A stretch of 5,397 nucleotides of DNA from Deltaproteobacteria bacterium. GTDB lineage: Bacteria; Desulfobacterota; UBA8473. The position numbers and the translations under genes are program-made. The stretch spans positions 1 through 5,397 of the forward strand of contig JAUXHQ010000155.1 of the NCBI GenBank assembly GCA_030621455.1, written 5' to 3'. This document shows, piece by piece, positions 1 through 5,397 of this stretch; within the stretch, counting starts at the first letter, position 1, and each line of letters begins with the position of its first letter. The notes under the pieces are model-generated. The model saw only the letters and a program-made list of their open reading frames with translations. It did no database searches and was not told where the DNA came from.

Positions 1-56
1 ACCACGGTTTTGCCTATATCCGTATCCGTGCCGGTTACAAAGATACCCTTGCTCAT
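1..56 (-). CDS. bioD: Dethiobiotin synthetase, N-terminal fragment (cut by window edge)
   Basis: Only the first 18 codons plus two bases are present; the gene runs off the left edge. The translation is MSKGIFVTGTDTDIGKTVV, with the last residue inferred from the bases GT. This is the typical start of BioD: a first beta strand, then the P-loop GTDTDIGKT at residues 9-17 with Lys16 and Thr17 as phosphate-binding residues. The E. coli enzyme starts almost identically. BioD is a cytoplasmic enzyme that uses ATP and CO2 to close the ureido ring of dethiobiotin from 7,8-diaminopelargonate, the penultimate step of biotin synthesis. The ATG is preceded by a purine-rich AAGGGG (63-68) at a suitable distance. 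It lies 97 bases after the outer-membrane protein gene with a possible promoter of its own, so it is probably a separate transcription unit, perhaps opening a biotin gene cluster. Another P-loop ATPase is conceivable, but the TGTDT-x2-GKT signature strongly favours BioD. Confidence 0.9.
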   Translation of the reverse strand, partial: MSKGIFVTGTDTDIGKTV

Positions 57-93
57 TCAATACCCCTTCTTCAAGTGATACGAAAAGTCACGT

Positions 94-103
94 CAACATG
101 TTG
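94..103. repeat. 10-bp perfect palindrome CAACATGTTG in the bioD leader
   Basis: The sequence CAACATGTTG is its own reverse complement. It lies just downstream of the putative -10 box, around or just after the expected transcription start of bioD. It could be half of an operator for a dimeric regulator, but short palindromes of this size occur by chance and no known biotin-repressor operator is recognisable here. Confidence 0.25.
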
Positions 104-112
104 GCTGATTGC

Positions 113-141
113 ATTATAAGATTTCGCTTGATCCAGCGAAA
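113..141 (-). promoter_or_regulatory. Possible bioD promoter with perfect -10 box
   Basis: On the minus strand a perfect TATAAT lies at 118-113, about 57 bases upstream of the bioD start codon. The position is sensible for a sigma-70 promoter with a leader of roughly 50 bases. The -35 region (around 141-136, TTTCGC with a 17-base spacer) matches TTGACA poorly, and there is no extended -10 TG. If real, the promoter probably depends on an activator or is weak. A 7-bp inverted repeat sits over the -35/spacer region, which is where an operator could act. A chance TATAAT in this AT-rich gap cannot be excluded. Confidence 0.4.
122..141. repeat. 7-bp inverted repeat between the barrel gene and bioD
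   Basis: TTTCGCT (122-128) and AGCGAAA (135-141) are perfect inverted copies separated by 6 bases. In RNA of the minus strand this gives a 7-bp stem with a 6-base loop, starting 12 bases after the stop codon of the outer-membrane gene. No run of T follows (the next bases are TCTTAT), and the stem has only three G:C pairs, so it is a poor intrinsic terminator. It could be a weak transcript-end or stabilising hairpin, or a protein-binding site overlapping the putative bioD promoter. Confidence 0.5.
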
Positions 142-153
142 GATACTGCGCAA

Positions 154-1530
154 CTAATCCGCAAAGAAACCGATGCGAAGCCCCGCATAGACATTGTTGT
201 TCTTTTTGAACTGGCCAAAGAAGGTGTGGTCTTTCTCCCCCAAAAATACATTTCCTCCGATCTCACCAGTCAAGTGGTCGCTTAGCTTGTAGTTCACCTT
301 GGGTCGAAGGTGGGCATCTTCATCTGTAGGTGAATAGTAGATAAAAATCGTCAATTTTAGATTCTGGTTCATCAGCAACTTGTTTAAGCGTAGTGTGACT
401 ACTTGTCGGTTCCTGTCTTTCTGAGGTATCTCAGAAGGCAGAGAGTGCTTGTAATCCTTATGGTCATGCATATGCTCCACATACCACTGCACGCCCCCAG
501 TAAACTCCCTTCCGATCTCCTGCTCATATCCGACCAGAAGGCGAGATTCCGCGTTTCGAATCAGAGGGTCCTCCCCGTCCCGGTCTTCCTCGGAGTCGTA
601 GTATCCGAATTCAAGGTGGGCGATACCTTTTCTCAATGCCCCCCGGATGCTGGCCCCAAACACAGAAAGTTCCGGGAAGATAGCCCTTTCAGTTACGAGA
701 TCCTTGCCCGCAGGGCTTTTCCAGAATCCGCGGTAGGCATAGACATCCAGTTCATAGCCACGCAAGTTTCGATAAAGGCGGAGGGCTAGTTCGTCGTCAT
801 TTAACCATCCATCGGGGCGGTCAACGCGAACAATCGCATTGCGGCCCGTTATCTGGTTTCGGGCGCTATTATAGTAAGAGATCCGCTGGCCGTCGATAAA
901 ACGGTCCGCGTCAAATCGGGGTGTATACACCATATCGAAGTTGCCTATGCCTGTGAAGAACGAAAGCTTCACGGCATCGGACGGCGCTTTCAGATATTCG
1001 TCATCCCGCCCGATGAAGAAGGAGTTCCAGTCCTTGGGGAAGAGATCGTTGATGAAGAGAAGGTCGCCCGTCCCCCAGGTCAGGGTCTGTCGGCCGATCT
1101 TGATATCGAGGAATTCTGCAGCTCTTATGAGCATGCTGGCTTCCCGCAGGTCTAAAAGCCCTTCACCTTCTTCGATATCCACATCGTGTTCATCGAGAAC
1201 CGAATCATAAAGAAGGTCCGATGTCAAACGTAAGGTCACGTTCTCCCAGCCCTTTTCCATTTCAAGCTGGAGGCGTGTCTCTGCGATGGACATATCCTTC
1301 TCATGTGGGTCCTCCTGTGTGCGCACACCCACCCGCGATTCCCAAAAACCGGAAAGTTCGAAAGGGAAATATCCGGAAGCAGGGAGAGAGGAACCCTTTT
1401 CCCCGGCCGCCTTTTCTCCGCCCAGACCACTTGGCAGGGGCGGCTCAGCTGCTATTGCGCAAGACACCATCGCATAAACGGTAGCGATGCCAATCAGGCT
1501 ACGGAGGTTCTTATGAAAAGAGAATATCAT
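154..1530 (-). CDS. Outer-membrane beta-barrel protein, DUF1302/porin-like
   Basis: This is a 458-residue secreted protein. Residues 1-28 form a signal peptide: basic stretch HKNLR, hydrophobic core, and AIAA followed by EPP as a probable signal peptidase I site. A low-complexity linker rich in Gly, Glu and Lys follows (about 34-53). The rest shows alternating polar/hydrophobic strands and many aromatic residues, as in a beta-barrel. The segment IKIGRQTLTWGTGD (143-156), followed by LFPKDW, resembles the strand-turn region of DUF1302-type outer-membrane proteins that partner RND/MMPL pumps. The C-terminus (NVYAGLRIGFFAD) is compatible with a BAM-recognised final strand, although the last residue is not aromatic. 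The reading frame is open back to a GTG at 1641, but that would overlap the upstream gene by 107 bases. The ATG at 1530 gives a proper signal peptide and lies 4 bases after the upstream stop; it has no obvious Shine-Dalgarno, so translational coupling is likely. The role is inferred: channel or acceptor for the molecule handled by the two upstream genes. The family name is less certain than the location. Confidence 0.75.
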   Translation of the reverse strand: MIFSFHKNLRSLIGIATVYAMVSCAIAAEPPLPSGLGGEKAAGEKGSSLPASGYFPFELSGFWESRVGVRTQEDPHEKDMSIAETRLQLEMEKGWENVTLRLTSDLLYDSVLDEHDVDIEEGEGLLDLREASMLIRAAEFLDIKIGRQTLTWGTGDLLFINDLFPKDWNSFFIGRDDEYLKAPSDAVKLSFFTGIGNFDMVYTPRFDADRFIDGQRISYYNSARNQITGRNAIVRVDRPDGWLNDDELALRLYRNLRGYELDVYAYRGFWKSPAGKDLVTERAIFPELSVFGASIRGALRKGIAHLEFGYYDSEEDRDGEDPLIRNAESRLLVGYEQEIGREFTGGVQWYVEHMHDHKDYKHSLPSEIPQKDRNRQVVTLRLNKLLMNQNLKLTIFIYYSPTDEDAHLRPKVNYKLSDHLTGEIGGNVFLGEKDHTFFGQFKKNNNVYAGLRIGFFAD

Positions 1531-1534
1531 ATCG

Positions 1535-2401
1535 TTATCTAAGATACTTCTTAGGTGGATTTCGTAAATACCGCTCAGTAAAGAGCGTATCCGGGAGACC
1601 GACATTATACCTGACGTTTTTGTGTGTTTCGACCGTTTCACCCCCGGTTCGCAAGTCTTTCATTCGCGCCACTATTACTGTCGGATAGCCCTCGATTCTC
1701 TCCACCTTCAGTGCATCATATACACGATATTTCTCCCCCTTTGAGTCATAATACTCCGATCGAATAATAATGAAGGTCTCCTTATGAATCCACACATTGA
1801 AATACGCGAATTCCACAGCCTCTGTGTCCTTTGGAGTGTTCTTCAACACATAGTAGTTTTTAGTCGTCTCGACCAGTTCATGGACATCGGCGTTAATGTT
1901 ACGGCCTGAGACATCCTCGTAGAGGAAGTGGGAGCCGACAAAACTGGTCCGCTTATCTCCCGCTACAATCCGTTTCTTCAAATCGAGTGCCGGTAGATAA
2001 AGCCATCGGTTGTCATCCCGACCCAAGTGCTTCCACACAAGATAGGCAGTCTTATTAACGTCCGCCGGACGTTTGAAATACACATAGAAACGCTGATCAG
2101 CGCAGATTTCATCATCCTTTTCGTCCTTGGCTTCGTCATCTCGGCGGAGGATTGTGAGAACACGCTCCCGAGTACGCCCTTTCCCATCCTTGATTAACAT
2201 GTGTACCTGCGCCCGCATGTCACTTCCCTGATAATAGGCCACCCGATTGGCCTTCTGCACGATTTGCTCCACCGTCAGATCCTCGACTGACATTTTCTCT
2301 CCCCTTGCTTCAGCCTTTCCTCTCACTTCCCAAGTTATACCAAGAATTATAAGCGGTAGTAGAAAAGAAACCCAGGCAAGCTTCCATTTTCTTGGATTCA
2401 T
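1535..2401 (-). CDS. Periplasmic LolA-like outer membrane lipoprotein-sorting protein
   Basis: This is a 288-residue exported protein. Residues 1-7 are basic (MNPRKWK), about 8-23 form the hydrophobic signal core, and cleavage is likely near KAEA (29-32). The mature part matches the LolA-like 'outer membrane lipoprotein-sorting protein' family (COG2834/PF17131 type). YVYFKRPADVNKTAYLVW (106-123) is followed by RWLYLPALDLKKR (132-144) and then DKRTSFVGSHFLYEDVSGR (149-167), the family's most conserved block. The fold is an open beta-barrel with a hydrophobic cavity that carries acyl chains across the periplasm. An acidic stretch (DDEAKDEKDDE, 88-98) sits just before the conserved core. The reading frame extends to an ATG at 2437, directly after the upstream stop, but the ATG at 2401 has a near-perfect Shine-Dalgarno and gives a better signal peptide, so I choose it. 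True LolA works with LolB and LolCDE, none of which is here; pairing with an RND pump points to a specialised lipid carrier. I am confident of the family; the cargo is unknown. Confidence 0.88.
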   Translation of the reverse strand: MNPRKWKLAWVSFLLPLIILGITWEVRGKAEARGEKMSVEDLTVEQIVQKANRVAYYQGSDMRAQVHMLIKDGKGRTRERVLTILRRDDEAKDEKDDEICADQRFYVYFKRPADVNKTAYLVWKHLGRDDNRWLYLPALDLKKRIVAGDKRTSFVGSHFLYEDVSGRNINADVHELVETTKNYYVLKNTPKDTEAVEFAYFNVWIHKETFIIIRSEYYDSKGEKYRVYDALKVERIEGYPTVIVARMKDLRTGGETVETHKNVRYNVGLPDTLFTERYLRNPPKKYLR

Positions 2402-2405
2402 CGTT

Positions 2406-2413
2406 ACCTCCTT
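2406..2413 (-). promoter_or_regulatory. Strong Shine-Dalgarno that sets the LolA-like start
   Basis: The minus strand reads AAGGAGGT followed by AACG and then ATG at 2401. This is a near-perfect complement to the 3' end of 16S rRNA at good spacing. The alternative in-frame ATGs at 2437 and 2419 have no comparable site, and the one at 2419 lies so close to this motif that both could not be used well. It therefore fixes the start at 2401. Confidence 0.9.
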
Positions 2414-2437
2414 CTGCATAATCTTTAGTAAATTCAT

Positions 2438-5332
2438 TTATCTGCAAGCTTCGCGGCGCGATATGGCGGAAAACACAACGCACAAAACCACCATCACTGC
2501 AGCACTCGTCCATATCAAAGCTGTTAAACCTACATTTGTAAACTGGTATATATTGAGCCCGATAAGAGCAACAGCCGTAGCCGAGGCGGCAATACACGTG
2601 CCGCGCTTACATACAAGTCTCTTTTCATCGGCCACGGGGAAGAGTAAAGGTTCAAGGACGGTTATAAGTGCCGCGAGGATCAGAATGGAAGCCAGCCAAG
2701 AAGTTACTAAAATGGCGGCTATGAAGCCCCCCACTATCCGGTACGAGATCAGCTCTGTCGGAATCAGAGATAGAAACGCAATCCCCACCACAAGGGCGTT
2801 ACGCGTGAGCGCCCGAGCCGGCTCGCCGAATACATGTCCGATGGTTTTCTCCCAGGAACCATGATCTTCATGCATCACCCGGCTACGGGCTATGAAGTGG
2901 ATCGCGTAATCTACGGCCAGCCCCAAGCTGAGAGAGGAGAGTACTGCAACGGGTATATTATAATCCATTCCGATCAAGCCGATTACTCCATAAATTAAGC
3001 CGATACTTATGGTCAGTGGGATCATACACATCGCCCCCCAAAGGCCGGAACGGAAGAGGAGGATCATCATGAAAAATACCACTAAAAAGCTACCGAGGAA
3101 GGCCTTGAGCATACCGCCTACCATCTTCTTTTGCCATACAAGATTGATGTAGGAAAGGCCAAACCATTCGGATCTCAGCTCGACAGGTGCTTGATGGGAT
3201 ATTAAATATTCATTAACCGCTTCTTCCACCCGCGCCACATCGCGGTTGTCTCCGCTTTTTAGCTGAACCCACAAGCTGAGCTTACGGAATCCCGCGGAAT
3301 CTTTCGTCTCGGGAACGACAAAATGCCACAGGTCATTGGGACGGTGGCTGCTTTCATATTGGAGAATCGTTTGAGCCACCGCGTTACGTGTCGTGGGCGT
3401 TACGAAATACTTCTGATTACCGCCCATGAGATCACGATATACAGTCTTGACTATGTCGGTCAGGGAATTCGATTTCCCCACCAGAGACCGCCCGTCATCG
3501 CTTTTGATGGTCTTCAAATAGGCCTGCAGGTCAGCAACATAATTAAGAATTGAAGGATCCTTGAAAACCTCGTCGCGCTGACGCTCTGTGCTGACGAACA
3601 GCGTTGCTCTATCCCAGGCTTCATACTCTTCCTCCGAAGCCTCATCGGCCTTTTGGGAAGCAAACCTCTCAAGATCATTAAGAAAGGCGTTTTTTGAGGA
3701 GGCCGGATGGCTCAGTCTCTCAGCCTCCTTTTCAAGAGACGAGAAGACGGACTCTGCATGCGATACATCCTCCTTAAACAGGCTCTCAACGATCAGCGGA
3801 ATCTGAGCTTTCATTGACTGCAGCGCCTCAGTCGGCGATCTTGGCTTTTCTTCCGGTTGCATAGCCAAGTATACCATGTAAGTCCCGCCGAAGTGCTTAT
3901 TCAGCTCCCGGTCGGCGATACGGATCGGATGCCCTCGATAAAACCACCGGATTGGGTTGTCGTTGACATTGATATGCATGATTCCGTAGACCCCCACACC
4001 TACAAAAACCATAATCAATGCAAGAATGCTTTTCGGATGGTGGAATGTTACTCGTGCAATCGAAGCGAGAATGCGATTCATAAGAGAAGACCGTGGCCGG
4101 CCTTCTGAATTCTCCTTGAGACCAAAGTCCTCCAACGATTCCGGCCGGATAAACATGACATAGGCTGGGATAAAAATTATTGTCCATCCCCATGCTATCA
4201 TTACACCGATAGCGACGAAAATGCCAAAAACTTTTACCGGCGGAATGGGCGTAATGGCAAGCGATGCAAACCCCGCCATGGTAGTGAGTGAGGTGAAAAG
4301 CATAGGGGTAAAGAGTGTCTCCATCACGGCAAGCATCGCCTTGCGCCGATCCTTAAACTCCTGGTAATGGTCGTAGAATGCGGATAAGATATGGATTGAA
4401 TTAAGGACAGCTATGGGCATAACGAAGACGGGAATCATAGAGCTGAGAAGGTGGATGGTATTACCGGTTATTACGAGAAGCCCCACTGAGGAAAGCATCG
4501 AGACGATCGCCACAACCATGGAGGGGACAATCAGGCTGAATTTCCGGAAGAAATAGAGCATGAGGAGAAAGACGATCAACATGGTTAGGGGACCTGAAGT
4601 AGCCATCTGCTTGAACATCTGCTCCCCAAAGGTGTCTTCTGCCACTGGCAGACCTGTTATGTGGTATTCTTCGTCGCCCCCAAAGCTCGCGATCTTTTCC
4701 TGAAGTTTCTTTGCGATCTGATAGCTAACGTCCTTCGAGGTAATGGGGATATAGAGGCAGATCGCCTTTCCGTCCTCGGATAAGAGCATTCCCTGCAAAA
4801 ACGGCAGACGCGCCGCTTTTCTCCGTATAGCCAACGCCTCTCTCTCATTCGTTGGCGGCTTTGGCATCAACCACTCGAACTTGATCTCACCGAGGCTACC
4901 TGGCTCCACATTGTCGACAGTCGAGGGAGCTATGATGTCTATCTCTATAACACCTTTGTATCTGCCGGGATGCTCCTCGCTTTCCCAGCGCAACCCCCTC
5001 GCATACTCAGTCAATGCATATATCTTTTGGAGTGAGTCCACGTTGAAGACTCCCTCATGATGGCTATTATTCACTATGCCGAGAACAATTATGTCATGCA
5101 GATTCAGTTCTGCCTTCATCGTTCGATGAAATACCCGCACAGGCTCATCGTAGGAGAGCATGTTTTCCGGATCAACATCCACCTTAGCCGATTGTAAAAA
5201 ACTAAAGGTCTGTGGCCAGATGGTGGGCAGGACAGCAAGCAAAGAAAAGGTAAGGGTCGAAGAAATCATCATCCATGTCACAACTTTGGGGTGGTTGAAC
5301 GAAAACATAGTAACTGCTGAAGCGATTTTCAT
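2438..5332 (-). CDS. RND/MMPL-family inner-membrane transporter (COG1033-like)
   Basis: This 964-residue protein has the two-fold RND layout. TM1 (about 18-40) is followed by a periplasmic loop (41-245) containing the subfamily-like VDPENMLSYDEPVRVFH. TM2-TM6 lie at about 246-394, with TM4 around 298-318 (MPIAVLNSIHIL) and the conserved LFTSLTTMAGFASL in TM5. After a cytoplasmic linker come TM7 (434-454), a second, larger periplasmic loop (455-740), and TM8-TM12 (741-896). TM10 carries GLAVDYAIHF, with Asp808 as the likely proton-relay residue. The equivalent first-half position is Asn311, not Asp. Two further helices (about 912-932 and 934-957) follow TM12, giving 14 instead of the usual 12. 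The ATG has a good Shine-Dalgarno five bases upstream. The frame is open to the window edge upstream, but no better start is visible. Family role: proton-driven export, or extraction from the inner membrane, of hydrophobic molecules, as in HpnN and MmpL proteins. With a LolA-like carrier and an outer-membrane barrel downstream, lipid-like cargo is likely but not identified. It is not a tripartite drug pump of the AcrB type: no membrane-fusion protein is encoded here. Confidence 0.9.
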   Translation of the reverse strand: MKIASAVTMFSFNHPKVVTWMMISSTLTFSLLAVLPTIWPQTFSFLQSAKVDVDPENMLSYDEPVRVFHRTMKAELNLHDIIVLGIVNNSHHEGVFNVDSLQKIYALTEYARGLRWESEEHPGRYKGVIEIDIIAPSTVDNVEPGSLGEIKFEWLMPKPPTNEREALAIRRKAARLPFLQGMLLSEDGKAICLYIPITSKDVSYQIAKKLQEKIASFGGDEEYHITGLPVAEDTFGEQMFKQMATSGPLTMLIVFLLMLYFFRKFSLIVPSMVVAIVSMLSSVGLLVITGNTIHLLSSMIPVFVMPIAVLNSIHILSAFYDHYQEFKDRRKAMLAVMETLFTPMLFTSLTTMAGFASLAITPIPPVKVFGIFVAIGVMIAWGWTIIFIPAYVMFIRPESLEDFGLKENSEGRPRSSLMNRILASIARVTFHHPKSILALIMVFVGVGVYGIMHINVNDNPIRWFYRGHPIRIADRELNKHFGGTYMVYLAMQPEEKPRSPTEALQSMKAQIPLIVESLFKEDVSHAESVFSSLEKEAERLSHPASSKNAFLNDLERFASQKADEASEEEYEAWDRATLFVSTERQRDEVFKDPSILNYVADLQAYLKTIKSDDGRSLVGKSNSLTDIVKTVYRDLMGGNQKYFVTPTTRNAVAQTILQYESSHRPNDLWHFVVPETKDSAGFRKLSLWVQLKSGDNRDVARVEEAVNEYLISHQAPVELRSEWFGLSYINLVWQKKMVGGMLKAFLGSFLVVFFMMILLFRSGLWGAMCMIPLTISIGLIYGVIGLIGMDYNIPVAVLSSLSLGLAVDYAIHFIARSRVMHEDHGSWEKTIGHVFGEPARALTRNALVVGIAFLSLIPTELISYRIVGGFIAAILVTSWLASILILAALITVLEPLLFPVADEKRLVCKRGTCIAASATAVALIGLNIYQFTNVGLTALIWTSAAVMVVLCVVFSAISRREACR

Positions 5333-5397
5333 GGGAACTCCTATTGCAGACTTCGTCAGGCGGTCGATTAGTTGCGTGATTAAGTAGCTGAATTTTC
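5333..5397 (-). other. Leader upstream of the transporter, no gene identified
   Basis: These 65 bases hold the transporter's ribosome binding site and little else that can be recognised. One frame ends in ENSAT-stop (TAA at 5382-5380) and could be the tail of an upstream gene, but six codons are too few to say. The frame of the transporter itself is open through the whole stretch without an ATG, GTG or TTG. No convincing promoter is visible, so the transcription start probably lies outside the window. Confidence 0.4.
5338..5342 (-). promoter_or_regulatory. Ribosome binding site of the transporter gene
   Basis: The minus strand reads AGGAG, then TTCCC, then ATG. This is a good Shine-Dalgarno at five-base spacing and supports the start at 5332 even though the reading frame stays open further upstream. 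Confidence 0.75.

Noticed and set aside
31..42. TTGTAACC in the bioD start resembling a BirA operator half-site (TTGTAAACC)
   Set aside because: It lacks one A, has no inverted partner at the expected distance, and simply encodes the conserved FVTG of BioD.
122..141. Rho-independent terminator after the barrel gene
   Set aside because: The hairpin is only 7 bp with few G:C pairs and is not followed by a T-run, so I list it as an inverted repeat rather than a terminator.
403..789. 128-codon open frame on the plus strand
   Set aside because: It is fully antisense to the barrel gene and has no family resemblance or ribosome binding site that I can see.
1236..1430. Overlapping small open frames on both strands within the barrel gene's N-terminal region
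   Set aside because: They sit inside a well-supported secreted protein gene and encode Arg/Pro-rich sequence typical of out-of-frame reading.
1453..1470. Possible lipoprotein signal (MVSC) in the barrel protein
   Set aside because: Met at the -3 position is a poor lipobox, and a good signal peptidase I site (AIAA-EPP) follows directly. A beta-barrel does not need lipidation.
2247..2864. 205-codon open frame on the plus strand
   Set aside because: It lies antisense to the 3' end of the pump and the 5' end of the carrier, crosses both gene boundaries, and its translation is low-complexity (Ser, Thr, Ala, Ile, Arg) without recognisable domains. It is a shadow of the minus-strand genes.
5380..5397. 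Tail of an upstream gene (ENSAT-stop)
   Set aside because: Only six codons are visible and any frame could show a stop there by chance, so no gene is called.

Overview
All genes that I can support lie on the minus strand and read right to left through the window. In transcription order they are a large RND/MMPL-type inner-membrane transporter (5332-2438), a periplasmic LolA-like 'outer membrane lipoprotein-sorting' protein (2401-1535), an outer-membrane beta-barrel protein of the DUF1302/porin type (1530-154), and the first 18 codons of bioD, dethiobiotin synthetase (56-1), cut by the window edge. The bioD start is short and easy to miss, but its N-terminus carries the family's P-loop and is unmistakable.

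The organism is a diderm (Gram-negative) bacterium: the genes encode an inner-membrane pump, a secreted soluble carrier and an outer-membrane barrel. Base composition looks close to balanced. The subfamily flavour of the transporter and the LolA-like protein (for example the DKRTSFVGSHFLYEDVSGR block) recalls Desulfobacterota/deltaproteobacterial genomes. That is an inference from memory, not a search result.

Region by region: 5397-5333 is a 65-base leader with a clear ribosome binding site and no definable upstream gene. 5332-2438 is the transporter. 2437-2402 is a 36-base spacer with a near-perfect Shine-Dalgarno, which moves the start of the second gene 12 codons downstream of the longest possible reading frame. 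The third gene probably starts 4 bases after the second gene's stop. 153-57 is a 97-base gap with two inverted repeats and a perfect TATAAT, probably a promoter for bioD. No gene-free stretch exceeds 300 bases, and I see no RNA genes, insertion sequences or CRISPR arrays.

The first three genes make a coherent system: an inner-membrane pump, a periplasmic lipid-binding carrier and an outer-membrane channel or acceptor, tightly spaced and probably co-translated. The likely job is moving a hydrophobic or lipid-like molecule between the inner and outer membranes. The cargo cannot be read from the sequence. Odd features of the transporter are an Asn where the first-half TM4 proton-relay Asp is expected, an extra C-terminal two-helix hairpin with a CxxxxC linker, and a long charged helical insertion in the second periplasmic loop.
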